From the NCBI RefSeq assembly GCF_900604535.1, contig NZ_UWOT01000014.1, positions 1 through 64,000 of the forward strand: 64,000 nt of DNA, read 5' to 3'. Made by a program: the position numbers and the translations under genes. This stretch comes from Romboutsia_E sp900604535. GTDB lineage: Bacteria; Bacillota; Clostridia; Peptostreptococcales; Peptostreptococcaceae. Below the pieces are notes generated by a model, which was given only the letters and a program-made list of their open reading frames with translations, did not search any database and was not told where the DNA came from. Positions 27,685 through 36,626 of the stretch are shown here, piece by piece; position 1 is the first letter of the stretch, and each line of letters begins with the position of its first letter.

Positions 27685-27880
27685 AAAAAATAAAAACTTA
27701 TTACTTTTTTGTACAAGTAATAAGCCTTATCATTCAAATTAATACAGCATTTATAATAATTTGATGCTTATTTTCCTTCCCAAAATGTGGAGATAATTTC
27801 TTTTCAAAAATTACCCTGTGAATTAAATTAATTCAGGCATAGCGTCCATAGTATTATCTTTAGGTTACTATGCTCAAGAA
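27685..27880 (-). promoter_or_regulatory. Moco-type riboswitch with terminator, upstream of moeA
   Basis: On the minus strand the leader has a GCATAG/CTATGC pairing around a CATAGTA hairpin, then CACAGGG, an AT stem with a GAAAAG loop, and the sequence ATCTCCACATTTTGGGAAGG. The order and spacing match the conserved CAGGG-stem-CTCC-TGGAAAGG core of the Moco motif upstream of E. coli moaA. A terminator (CTTATTAC and GTAATAAG arms, 27697-27724) with T-run follows. It could bind Moco or the tungsten cofactor; the sequence does not decide. Confidence 0.72.
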
Positions 27881-27891
27881 AATATAATCAA

Positions 27892-28398
27892 TTAATTTTC
27901 AATTTTATAATCTTCTTCTTTTTCTATTAAGTCAGCTAGCTCTTTAAAGTTGCTTTTGTTTATTACAGCTATATCCCCATAATTAAATGGTATATCACTA
28001 GCTATAGCTACTAATTTTTCCTTCGGTGAAATTATAGATTTACTTATTTTATCTCTATAAATTTCTATTTTTCTAAGTGAACTCCTCTTATAACCTTCAA
28101 CTAATATAATATCATTTTCACTATGTATATCTTTTATAATTTCATTTAAATTCATTTCTTCTTTTAATTCTTTTATTTTTGCATATCTATTTTTTGAAGA
28201 TATTATAACAGTATCTGCTCCCGCTTGTCTATGTTTATATGTATCTTTTCCTTCATGATCTATATCAAATCCATGTACATCATGTTTTATTGTGGCTATT
28301 TTATAATTTCTAGCTTTAAGTTCTTTTATAATGCCTTCCATTACAAAGGTTTTTCCAACATTAGAGCAGCTGCCTACTATATTAATTACTTTTGCCAC
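27892..28398 (-). CDS. mobB: Molybdopterin-guanine dinucleotide biosynthesis protein MobB
   Basis: This GTP-binding adaptor is associated with making the guanine dinucleotide form of Moco used by NarB/NasA- and DMSO reductase-type enzymes. The 168 residues show the P-loop NIVGSCSNVGKTFVMEG, the HDVHGFDIDHEGKDTYKHRQ metal/nucleotide segment and ILVEGYKRS. The start is GTG with AGGAGG 7 nt before it. It lies between the oxidoreductase gene and the riboswitch. The matching MobA is not in the window. Confidence 0.92.
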   Translation of the reverse strand: MAKVINIVGSCSNVGKTFVMEGIIKELKARNYKIATIKHDVHGFDIDHEGKDTYKHRQAGADTVIISSKNRYAKIKELKEEMNLNEIIKDIHSENDIILVEGYKRSSLRKIEIYRDKISKSIISPKEKLVAIASDIPFNYGDIAVINKSNFKELADLIEKEEDYKIEN

Positions 28399-28439
28399 TT
28401 CTTACCTCCTAAAATCATACCCGTATAACTATAAAAATA

Positions 28440-29666
28440 TTAATTGTAACTAAATTCTAAGTTTTTTTCTAGGTTAAAGAAATCTGCATAATCTATATCA
28501 AATATATTTTTCTTAACTCTTGATATATCTATATTTTCTTTTATCAGCTGAGTTAAAACTCCAGCGTAAGATAAATCACCTTGAATTATAGCTCCATATA
28601 TTTTTCCATTCTTGTGAATTATCTTTTTATAATTACCATCACATTGTTGTATCTCTATATTATAACTTTTATCTTCTACTTCTACCATACCTAATGATAA
28701 TGTCGGTATTCCTAAAAAATTCATTGTATTTTTACTTCCAAAAAAGTCAGTCATCTCCGCACTTATACCTAAAGCATTCTTAGCTGCTATTATGCCTTCT
28801 TTTACTGCTGTTGGCCATATTGGATTTCTTCCAGTAACATCTCCTGCACCATATATATTATCTACAGAGGTTTTACCAAAAGTATCTATTATTAATCCAA
28901 ATCTATCACACTCTACATTGCTATTTTCTAAAAAAGTTAAATTAGACCTTACCCCTGTAGCTACTACTACTAATTCGCATGGTATTTTTTCACCAGTATT
29001 TAAAAGTAATGCTTTTGGATTGTTATTTTTATCAATAAGTAACTTTTCAGCTTTTACTCCTAATTTTATACGTACATTGTTTGCCTTAAATTTATCTTCA
29101 TATACTTTTGATGTATAGTTATCTAATTGAAGGGGAAGTATCTTATTACCCATTTCAACTAATGTTAATTCAATATTATAATGAAGTAGTCCACTCAATG
29201 CGTCTATACCTACAAGACCAGCTCCTAAAACTACTACACTTTGTACCTTACTTGCCTTTTCTTTTATAAGTATAGCATCATCTAAGTTTCTAAGTCCTAC
29301 AACATTATTAGCTTCTCTTAAATTTTCTATTGGTGGTATAAAAGATGATGCTCCACTAGCTATTATTAAATTATCATAATCAATTACTTTATTATTAGAT
29401 AAAACTACTTTATTTTCAGTATCAATAACTTTCTTTACTTCTACACCTTTTATCCAGTTTATATTATAATTTTCAAAGAATTTTTCATCTGTAAAATTAA
29501 GTTGTTCTATATCTCTATGTTCAGATATATAATGATGTAGTATACATCTTGAATAAACATACTCATCCTTTGATATTAATGTTATTTCACAGTTTTTATC
29601 AAACTCTCTTAATGTTTTTGCTGCACTAATTCCTGATGCTGAAGCACCTATAACTATAAATCTCAT
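28440..29666 (-). CDS. NAD(P)H:FAD oxidoreductase of the nitrate reductase (NarC-like)
   Basis: This 408-residue protein belongs to the pyridine-nucleotide disulfide oxidoreductase/NADH oxidase family. The FAD site is GASASGISAAKTL, Cys41 sits in SRCILHHYI, the NAD(P) site is VVVLGAGLVGIDAL, and the second FAD motif is NIYGAGDVTGRNP. It starts at ATG after GAGGAGG, overlapping the operon flow of narB. It resembles the NADH-oxidase-like third gene known with clostridial nitrate reductases and would pass electrons from NAD(P)H to the ferredoxin-like subunit. The electron donor is inferred. Confidence 0.85.
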   Translation of the reverse strand: MRFIVIGASASGISAAKTLREFDKNCEITLISKDEYVYSRCILHHYISEHRDIEQLNFTDEKFFENYNINWIKGVEVKKVIDTENKVVLSNNKVIDYDNLIIASGASSFIPPIENLREANNVVGLRNLDDAILIKEKASKVQSVVVLGAGLVGIDALSGLLHYNIELTLVEMGNKILPLQLDNYTSKVYEDKFKANNVRIKLGVKAEKLLIDKNNNPKALLLNTGEKIPCELVVVATGVRSNLTFLENSNVECDRFGLIIDTFGKTSVDNIYGAGDVTGRNPIWPTAVKEGIIAAKNALGISAEMTDFFGSKNTMNFLGIPTLSLGMVEVEDKSYNIEIQQCDGNYKKIIHKNGKIYGAIIQGDLSYAGVLTQLIKENIDISRVKKNIFDIDYADFFNLEKNLEFSYN

Positions 29667-29670
29667 AATA

Positions 29671-30078
29671 TTATACCTCCTCTAATGTAATAGCTCTCAT
29701 AAGGCATTTCTCTACACACTGAGGTGTACCTTTTTCTGTACTTTTACATCCATCACATTTCATGATCTCTTTGTGAAGCGTACTCTCTGCTTTTAATACA
29801 CCATATGGACAGGCCATTATACACATATAGCAACTAGCACATTTATCTTTATCATATTTTACAAGACCAGCTTCATTATCTTTACTCATAGCACCTGTCA
29901 TACAAGTATATACACATTCTGGTTTATCACAGTGTCTACAGAAAATTGGAGCATATATCCCATTAGAATCTATTGTTATTCTACTTCTACTTTCTTCAGA
30001 ATTATGCGATACGATACAGGCTGTAGTACAAGTTAAACATCCAACACATTTAGATCTATCAATTTTTATTCTCTTCAT
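29671..30078 (-). CDS. 4Fe-4S electron-transfer subunit (NarB/HydN-like)
   Basis: This 135-residue polyferredoxin has cysteine groups for four [4Fe-4S] clusters in the HydN/DmsB pattern: CVGCLTCTTAC, CRHCDKPECVYTC, CASCYMCIMAC, and CDGC with the closing CVEKC. It is encoded 12 bp after the molybdoenzyme and 4 bp before the flavoprotein, so it most likely carries electrons between them in the cytoplasm. No membrane anchor or twin-arginine signal is visible. Confidence 0.9.
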   Translation of the reverse strand: MKRIKIDRSKCVGCLTCTTACIVSHNSEESRSRITIDSNGIYAPIFCRHCDKPECVYTCMTGAMSKDNEAGLVKYDKDKCASCYMCIMACPYGVLKAESTLHKEIMKCDGCKSTEKGTPQCVEKCLMRAITLEEV

Positions 30079-30090
30079 ATTTACTACCTC

Positions 30091-32181
30091 TTACTTTTTC
30101 ATTATTTTTACTGGTACTGTTTTAAATGATGGTTCTTTTGAATATGGATCGTAAATAGATGGTGTAAGTGCATTTGTTTCTATATAGTGTATTGGTGCAT
30201 ATAAGTGATCTTTTTTTACTGTATCACTTATTTTTACATCAAATTCACTACAAACTCCATTCATTGACTTCACCTTTACTCTTTCATTTTCGCTTATATT
30301 TAACTCTTTAGCTAATTCTGGATTCATAAACATATAAGATTTTTCAGAGTATATTTTTATACTTTCATCAATCTCTCTAGTTCTTACATTTGTATGCCAT
30401 TGTCCTACTGTTCCTCTTCCTGAGTTAAAAATATATGGATACTCTTCATTTGTTTTCATAGGATTTTCTCTTACATCTTCAAAGTGGAACTTAGCTTTTT
30501 TAGAAGGTGTATAATATTTACAATCTTCATAGAGTCTTCTTTCATCCTCACTTATAATGTCCCCTTCTTTAAATGGCCATTGAACTCCTTTTGAGCCTTC
30601 TTTATTTGGACCTTCTAGTAATTCATAAGTAACACCTGTTATATCACAAGGCATTCCCTTTGAACATTTTTTTAATAATTCAAAGGCATCTCTTGGAGTT
30701 TTCCAATTATCTAGTAAGCTTCCCATTCCTAAATGTTTACCTATGTTGTATATTATTTCATAATCACTTAGCTCGCCTTCTTCTTTTTGTAAAACTGGAT
30801 TAACTTTAGATAATCTTCGTTCCGTATTTATTAGTACTCCTTCTTTTTTAATTGCAGGCACTGATGGTAAAAATAAATCAGCCAACTGTGCTGTATGTGT
30901 ATCTGAATATATGTCTTGAACAACTAGGAATTCAAGATTCTGTGCCGCCTTTCTAAATTCGTCATTATTTGCCCAAGAATGTCTTGGATTAGTACATAGT
31001 ATCCATAACCCTTTTATTTCTCCAGCTATAGCTTTTTCTATTATTGCATTGTATGGAATAGTTGGTTTTGTAGCAAGTATACTTTCATCTACCTCTAAAG
31101 CCTCTGATACTGCTTTTCTTCTGATTGGATTATCAAAATCTCCTCCGCCATATAATCCTGAAGTATTGCTAAATGCTCTTGATCCCATGGCATTACATTG
31201 TCCTGTTAATGAATTTGCTCCTGTGCCTGGTTTGCCCATATTTCCGGTCATTAAAGCTATGTTTATTATTGCTTGAGCTGTTCTTACCCCCTCATAGCTT
31301 TGGTTAACTCCCATAGTCCACCATAACGAAACTCTTTTTCCTTCATATATTGTTTTAGCTAAATTATATACTCTCTCTTTAGATATACCAGTTTTTTCAT
31401 AAACAGTATCTAAAGTAAATTTACTTACATGTTCCTTAAATTCTTCGAAGCCTTCAGTGTTATCTTCTATATAATTTTTATTTATCCATTCATTTTCTAT
31501 TAATACATTGGCAACGGTATATAAAAGACTTAAATCCCCTTTAGGATTTATATCTATCCATTCATTAGCCATCATAGCAGTTTCCGACTTTCTTGGATCT
31601 ATGACTATTATATTTGCGTCTTTATTATGTTCCATTATACGCCCCCAGAATACTGGATGAGCTATTACTGGATTTGCTCCTATAAATATTAATGTATCTG
31701 AAAGCTCAGCATCTTTTAAAGTATATGGAGGTGCATCAAATCCAAAGGTTTGCTTGTGAGCTACAACTGATGTTGCCATACATAATCTCGTATTTCCATC
31801 ACCATTTATCTTCATATAATTTCTACCTACATGGCCAAGTATAGCCATGTCTTCTGTTGTCATCTGACCTGTGCTTATATAAGCTACACTTTCTTTCCCG
31901 TACTTTTCTTGAATATCAGTCATTTTCTTTACAAATACTTTAAATCCTTCTTCCCAAGATATTTCTTTTATATTTCCATTTTCATCTTTTAAAAGAGGAT
32001 ATATGCTTTTTTTAACTTTAGTTTGTTGTTTATCTAAATTTAATCCTTTTATACAGCAAAAACCTTTATTAACAGGATAATGCTTTGTTGGACTTACTTT
32101 TATTATTTTTTCACCTTCAACATAAAAATCTATGTTACAAGCTAATGCACATAAGTTACAAGTAGATTGAATTTTCTTCAT
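30091..32181 (-). CDS. Molybdopterin oxidoreductase, NarB/NasA-like nitrate reductase catalytic subunit
   Basis: This 696-residue enzyme binds a bis-MGD cofactor and one [4Fe-4S] cluster. The cluster motif is Cys8-x2-Cys11-x3-Cys15 plus a Cys at 42/43 (STCNLCALAC; FCCIKG). The likely Mo ligand is Cys134 in NTRLCMATS, the pattern of Nap/Nas nitrate reductases, and not the Sec/Cys-His of formate dehydrogenases. The C-terminal cofactor-binding domain is present (GRGTVGQWHTNVRTREID). No Tat signal is present, so it should be cytoplasmic. With the ferredoxin and flavoprotein genes it matches the three-gene nitrate reductase set reported in Clostridium perfringens. Nitrate as substrate is inferred, not shown. 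Confidence 0.85.
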   Translation of the reverse strand: MKKIQSTCNLCALACNIDFYVEGEKIIKVSPTKHYPVNKGFCCIKGLNLDKQQTKVKKSIYPLLKDENGNIKEISWEEGFKVFVKKMTDIQEKYGKESVAYISTGQMTTEDMAILGHVGRNYMKINGDGNTRLCMATSVVAHKQTFGFDAPPYTLKDAELSDTLIFIGANPVIAHPVFWGRIMEHNKDANIIVIDPRKSETAMMANEWIDINPKGDLSLLYTVANVLIENEWINKNYIEDNTEGFEEFKEHVSKFTLDTVYEKTGISKERVYNLAKTIYEGKRVSLWWTMGVNQSYEGVRTAQAIINIALMTGNMGKPGTGANSLTGQCNAMGSRAFSNTSGLYGGGDFDNPIRRKAVSEALEVDESILATKPTIPYNAIIEKAIAGEIKGLWILCTNPRHSWANNDEFRKAAQNLEFLVVQDIYSDTHTAQLADLFLPSVPAIKKEGVLINTERRLSKVNPVLQKEEGELSDYEIIYNIGKHLGMGSLLDNWKTPRDAFELLKKCSKGMPCDITGVTYELLEGPNKEGSKGVQWPFKEGDIISEDERRLYEDCKYYTPSKKAKFHFEDVRENPMKTNEEYPYIFNSGRGTVGQWHTNVRTREIDESIKIYSEKSYMFMNPELAKELNISENERVKVKSMNGVCSEFDVKISDTVKKDHLYAPIHYIETNALTPSIYDPYSKEPSFKTVPVKIMKK

Positions 32182-32230
32182 ATATTTATTCTCCTATTCG
32201 GTTAAGTTTTAACAATTATTTTTAGTTTAC

Positions 32231-33214
32231 TTATTTTTTATAACTATTCACTAACATTTTCATAAAATTAAATAAAACAAATGATATTATTGCCGTTGTT
32301 ATATAAATTTGAACACCTGATAATTCTTTTACAATTATTGATAAAGTAGTATATCCATTAGCTTCTAAAAAACCACTCATTTTTACGGATGCTACAATTC
32401 CTATAGCCATTGGGAAAGTAAGTCCTGCAAATCCAGGATTAAACTTAAAACTAAAGAATTTTGGCATTTTGTATAAAACAAATACTAATGATAATAAAAC
32501 TACAATGTATAATCCATAAACTATTGCTGAGTTTGGATTTTGTATAAAGTTAAAATAACTTACCAAGCAAAGACTTGATGGTGCTAATATTATCGCTTGA
32601 GTATGATACATCGGATCTTTTACATCATATTTTACTAATCTATAAATCATAAATGGCATTATTATACATAAAACAGTTATTCCATAATACACTACTATTT
32701 TGCATATTTCCGGCTCATTCATGACTCCACCAACTACTGTTGATACCATTATTCCATTGTAAGTGACAAACCAGCTCGGTAAAAAAGTATTCATATTAAA
32801 TCCTTTTATAACATTCCTATAAGTAAATATAACTATATGTATAGCATGAATTATAAGACCTACAAACCACAAACATTTTCCTAATATTGAGTTAAAAGTA
32901 AAAACATAACTTCCTAAAATCATAATAACCATTGTTATTCCTGCATATAAACTTGCTGGAACTGTATTAGAGTATTCTTTTTTTACTGTGTCAAAACAAC
33001 ATATTATTTTTATTATATATGCTATTAAAGTTATTGTTGCTGCCAATGCAGTTATATGCCTTATTCCATTATATCCAAGCGGTAAATATATATTTGAAAG
33101 AGTTAATGCTCCTACAAATGTTGGCATAACCGCAATTGGCATATTCCTAACTTTCTCAATAAATGAAGTTTTCTCCATAATTCCATTTATTTCCTTTAAT
33201 GTAACATTCTCCAT
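32231..33214 (-). CDS. TDT/SLAC1-family membrane channel or transporter
   Basis: This 327-residue protein has about ten hydrophobic helices and belongs to the tellurite-resistance/dicarboxylate transporter (TehA/SLAC1) family. Family-like segments are MPIAVMPTFVGALTLSN and TFLPSWFVTYNGIMVSTVVG near the pore helices, and FAGLTFPMAIGIVASVK. Known relatives include malate carriers, sulfite exporters and the plant anion channel SLAC1, which conducts nitrate and chloride. It is the first gene of the nitrate reductase operon, 50 bp before narA, so nitrate entry or nitrite release is a reasonable guess. GAGGGGGA precedes the ATG. No FNT or NarK gene is present in the window. Confidence 0.82.
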   Translation of the reverse strand: MENVTLKEINGIMEKTSFIEKVRNMPIAVMPTFVGALTLSNIYLPLGYNGIRHITALAATITLIAYIIKIICCFDTVKKEYSNTVPASLYAGITMVIMILGSYVFTFNSILGKCLWFVGLIIHAIHIVIFTYRNVIKGFNMNTFLPSWFVTYNGIMVSTVVGGVMNEPEICKIVVYYGITVLCIIMPFMIYRLVKYDVKDPMYHTQAIILAPSSLCLVSYFNFIQNPNSAIVYGLYIVVLLSLVFVLYKMPKFFSFKFNPGFAGLTFPMAIGIVASVKMSGFLEANGYTTLSIIVKELSGVQIYITTAIISFVLFNFMKMLVNSYKK

Positions 33215-33283
33215 AGAATATCCCCCTCATTACTTTTCAAGTTATTTTTTTAACAAATATTCATGTCGTTTATTGTTAATTTT

Positions 33284-33337
33284 TATACAATATAATATTA
33301 TAATATATTCATATTTATTTCTGTGATATATGTCACA
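33284..33337 (-). promoter_or_regulatory. CRP/FNR-type operator and promoter of the nitrate reductase operon
   Basis: A perfect TGTGA-N6-TCACA palindrome sits at 33322-33337, and a consensus TATAAT (-10, minus strand) at 33302-33297. With a start site near 33289 the palindrome is centred at about -41, the class II activator position of CRP/FNR proteins. No good -35 box is needed in that arrangement, and none is visible. Confidence 0.78.
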
Positions 33338-33353
33338 TATTTTTCATGTATAC

Positions 33354-33391
33354 AAAAAAGAGCAAATTTAACTTTAAATTTGCTCTTTTTT
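33354..33391. terminator. Terminator after phzF
   Basis: A long stem (AAAGAGCAAATTTAA and TTAAATTTGCTCTTT) with a minimal loop and A/T-runs on both sides ends the phzF unit upstream of the nar promoter. Confidence 0.85.
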
Positions 33392-33398
33392 ATATTAT

Positions 33399-34184
33399 TT
33401 ATATATAAATTTCACCCTTTAAGTATAATCTTGCTTTTCCACTTATTTTGACTCTATCTCCGTCTACTTCACAAACTAAAATACCTTCTCTATCTGATAA
33501 TTGTTTTGTAATCATCTTATTCTTTTTTAATTTTGCAGACCAAAGAGGTATCAAACTACTGTGAGATGAACCAGTTACAAGATCTTCATTCACTTCTAAT
33601 TTTGGAAAAAAGCAACGTGATATAAAATCTTCATTTTTTCCAATTGATGTAACAACTATACCTATACCATCTGTTAATAACTCTAATTTTGAAAAATCGG
33701 GATTTAATGATTTAATATCATCTTCTTTATTGTAAATAAGAATTAAATCCCTTGATAAGTATGCTTCTAATGGTGCCTTTCCAATTGCTTCTATTATGTC
33801 ATTACTTATATTTACTTTTTTAGGCATCCTATTTGGAAAATTCATTGTATAAGATTCTTTGTCCTTAGTAACTTCTAATACCCCACTTAATGTTGAAAAT
33901 TTTATTTTATCAATATTTTTATCTATATAGTTAAATATTACAAATGCTGATGCAAGCGTTGCATGTCCACATAAATCTATCTCAGCTTTTGGTGTGAACC
34001 ATTTTAAATCATAACAATCTTCACAGTTTTTATTTTTTGTGACAAAAGCTGTTTCTGATAAATTATTTTCAGATGCAATTTTTTGCATTATACTATGTTC
34101 AATTGAGTTATCTAGTATACATACACCTGCTGGATTCCCACCAAAAGTTTTTTCTGTAAAAGCATCTACAATATAGTACTTCAT
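33399..34184 (-). CDS. PhzF-family isomerase
   Basis: This 261-residue protein is a PhzF/DAP-epimerase-fold enzyme. Typical segments are YIVDAFTEKTFGGNPAGVCI, NNLSETAFV (with the catalytic-type Glu), LCGHATLASAFVIF and VTGSSHSSLIPLW. Members catalyse isomerisations in secondary metabolism, but most, like this isolated one, have no known substrate. It is preceded by a GGGGGAA site and followed by its own terminator. Confidence 0.9.
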   Translation of the reverse strand: MKYYIVDAFTEKTFGGNPAGVCILDNSIEHSIMQKIASENNLSETAFVTKNKNCEDCYDLKWFTPKAEIDLCGHATLASAFVIFNYIDKNIDKIKFSTLSGVLEVTKDKESYTMNFPNRMPKKVNISNDIIEAIGKAPLEAYLSRDLILIYNKEDDIKSLNPDFSKLELLTDGIGIVVTSIGKNEDFISRCFFPKLEVNEDLVTGSSHSSLIPLWSAKLKKNKMITKQLSDREGILVCEVDGDRVKISGKARLYLKGEIYI

Positions 34185-34231
34185 AATATTTCCCCCTTCT
34201 ATACGCTTTAGCGACTTTATAACATACTTTA

Positions 34232-34603
34232 TTATATTACTATGGTTGGTATATTATAAATATTTAAAACATCTTTCAATCCATCTATTATTTCTTCTCT
34301 TGAAAAATTATATACTTCTAATTTTTTATCATCATATTTATTAATAGTACTATAGAAATCAATTGCTAATTTTAAGTAATCATTATTATCTTTATCTAGA
34401 TTTTTGAAAATTAAATCTTCGCTTTCACATATTTTATCTTCTTGTAATAATGACTTTATTTTTTTATATAAAAGATCACACTCTGTTAAATTACTATCAT
34501 TTTCTATTTCATAAGTAATTGTATCTTTGTTAAATATTATTTTAGCTACAAATCTAACTAAATCTTCTATTTGATTAAGTAACCAGTCTTGTTTATATCC
34601 CAT
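34232..34603 (-). CDS. DUF6483-like hypothetical protein
   Basis: This 123-residue helical protein begins MGYKQDWLLNQIEDLVRFVA, a pattern I associate with the DUF6483 group (tentative). No catalytic motif, signal or membrane helix is visible. The rest is Asp/Lys/Leu-rich and probably folds into TPR-like helical pairs (DLIFKNLDKDNNDYLKLAID). Function is unknown. GGAGGGA precedes the ATG, and phzF follows 48 bp later. Confidence 0.65.
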   Translation of the reverse strand: MGYKQDWLLNQIEDLVRFVAKIIFNKDTITYEIENDSNLTECDLLYKKIKSLLQEDKICESEDLIFKNLDKDNNDYLKLAIDFYSTINKYDDKKLEVYNFSREEIIDGLKDVLNIYNIPTIVI

Positions 34604-34748
34604 AACTTTCCCTCCTTATTGTGCCCTACTAAAAGTATATCTTTTATTTTCTATTTAGTATAATTAAATATATTAATTTATTAAAATAATATAAATAGTA
34701 ATAACCTAAATTATTTTACTTTAACTTTTTAATATTCTTAAATTTATA

Positions 34749-36251
34749 TTATTTTTTATAATATACTCCCCAAAAAGTTTCAATAATTTCTTTATCTGTT
34801 TTTTTAGTTATACTTGATACTAACACAAATAGCATTAATGATATAAATAGTGGAAGTACAATCGTATGTAAACCAAAGGGTCTTGGCCAAATTTTGCTAA
34901 ATAATACATATGTACCTATTCCAGAAACAATAGATGCAATAGCACCATAAGAATTTGCTCCCTTCCAGTATAAACCTAATATAATAGGCCATAAGAAAGT
35001 AGATATTATTCCTGCATTAGCGTATAAATTAAGCCAAACAATTAAATCTGGTGGATTAAAAACAACTAAGTATATAGCTACTCCAATAATAGCTGTAGCA
35101 ATTATACTAATCATACCAGTTTTTTTAGAATTATTTTTTAATTTTGGATTAATGTAATTTATATATAGGTCATTTACTATCGTTCCAGATGCAACTAGTA
35201 ATTGTGAGTCAACCGTTGACATTATAGAAGCAAGCGGTCCTGCTAGAAGTATACCTGCAATTATTGATGGGAACAGCTTTGTTGTAAGAGTCGGAATTAC
35301 CAGGTCACCTGATTCTATTCCACTTATTAAAGTAACTCCAAAAGCTCCCACTAAATGCATTCCTAAAAGTAATATCATAGAAACTATAGTTCCATATTTT
35401 ATACCTTGATGTAAACTTTTAGTATCTTTATAACTCATAGCTCTTTGAGATACTGATGGTATTCCAACAACTGCAAATCCAACTAAGATCCAAAATGATG
35501 TAACCCAAAGTATTGTCATATGCCCCTCACTTATACCAAATGGAGTTATCATACCTTCATTTATTAGTTCCATATTAGAAATTATATTTTCAATTCCACC
35601 ACCAGCAATTACTGTCCCTACAAATATAGTTATTGTTGCAATTGTCATTATTATTCCTTGAACAGTATCTGAAACAGTAACTGCTCTAAATCCACCTATT
35701 ACAGTATGTACTATTACTGTTATTCCAAAAGCTGCTAAGGCTACATTGTAATCAAGTCCAACTGCTCCTTGTAATAGTCTTGAAGCACCTACCCATTGTG
35801 CTGCCATAGCTGCTACAAAAAATGCTACTATTGATAATGATGTAATTACCACGACTATATCTGATTTATACCTAGCTCTTAAAAAATCTGTAATTGTTAC
35901 TGCATTTATTCTTCTTGCTATTATAGCAAACTTCTTACCTAAAACTGCTAGCGTAAAATATCCAGTCGGCATTTGAGCCATGGCTAAAAACACCCATCCT
36001 AATCCTTGTGTATAAGCTGTTCCAGGTCCTCCTATAAAGCTCCCTGCACTAAGATAAGTAGTAACTAAGGTCATTGCTAAAACAAATCCACCAAGCCCTC
36101 TATTACCAGTCATATATTCATCCATAAATCCATTTTCACTTTGTGAATTTCTAGCTGCATTTACATATCTCATGGAGTAAAATCCTACAGCAAAAACTAC
36201 TAAAAAGTAAATTAATATTGGAATTAAAACTCCATAATTAATATCATTCAT
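34749..36251 (-). CDS. panF: Sodium/pantothenate symporter PanF
   Basis: This is a 500-residue SSS-family Na+ symporter with about 13 membrane helices. Family segments are GNRGLGGFVLAMTLVTTYLS near the N-terminus, VGIPSVSQRAMSYKDTKSL and AGPLASIMSTVDSQLLVASG around the Na+ site. The gene directly before it encodes a YhdT-like partner, and its ATG overlaps that stop codon (TAATG). YhdT-PanF is a known pair for pantothenate uptake. Substrate is inferred from that pairing and overall similarity. Confidence 0.88.
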   Translation of the reverse strand: MNDINYGVLIPILIYFLVVFAVGFYSMRYVNAARNSQSENGFMDEYMTGNRGLGGFVLAMTLVTTYLSAGSFIGGPGTAYTQGLGWVFLAMAQMPTGYFTLAVLGKKFAIIARRINAVTITDFLRARYKSDIVVVITSLSIVAFFVAAMAAQWVGASRLLQGAVGLDYNVALAAFGITVIVHTVIGGFRAVTVSDTVQGIIMTIATITIFVGTVIAGGGIENIISNMELINEGMITPFGISEGHMTILWVTSFWILVGFAVVGIPSVSQRAMSYKDTKSLHQGIKYGTIVSMILLLGMHLVGAFGVTLISGIESGDLVIPTLTTKLFPSIIAGILLAGPLASIMSTVDSQLLVASGTIVNDLYINYINPKLKNNSKKTGMISIIATAIIGVAIYLVVFNPPDLIVWLNLYANAGIISTFLWPIILGLYWKGANSYGAIASIVSGIGTYVLFSKIWPRPFGLHTIVLPLFISLMLFVLVSSITKKTDKEIIETFWGVYYKK

Positions 36252-36559
36252 TAATCAAACTCCTTTTTATATTTTTCAAATTCTTCTTTTGTAAGCCCTT
36301 CTAATGACATATTTTTAAATAATTTATTTATCATAACTACAGTCAATATTGAAAATAATATTCCTCCTATTATACAACTCATAAAAAACCAGGTTGGAAA
36401 TCCTAATATATATGTATATTCACTTACAGGCTTAGACCCTAATCCATATCCCCATGCAAACCACCATATTAAATTTAATAATCCAAGTAATAAACCCATT
36501 ATTGCTTCTCTATTACATTGTTTGAATCTAGGATCTTCTATTATTTTATCTTCTTTCAT
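36251..36559 (-). CDS. yhdT: YhdT family protein (DUF997)
   Basis: This 102-residue membrane protein has two hydrophobic helices (GLLLGLLNLIWWFAWGYGLG and the TWFFMSCIIGGILFS segment) and an acidic/basic C-terminus. It belongs to DUF997, which is regularly encoded just before panF, as here with an overlapping stop and start. It is presumed to be an accessory subunit of the symporter. AAGGAGAG precedes the ATG. Confidence 0.85.
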   Translation of the reverse strand: MKEDKIIEDPRFKQCNREAIMGLLLGLLNLIWWFAWGYGLGSKPVSEYTYILGFPTWFFMSCIIGGILFSILTVVMINKLFKNMSLEGLTKEEFEKYKKEFD

Positions 36560-36626
36560 TTAAGCTCTCCTTTTTGTATTTAAACTAATATACTTAAATA
36601 TAAAATTCCCATAAAAAAATTAATTC

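Noticed and set aside
31780..31800. Selenocysteine at the Mo-ligand position of the molybdoenzyme
   Set aside because: The ligand codon is an ordinary Cys in NTRLCMATS, so no TGA is involved.
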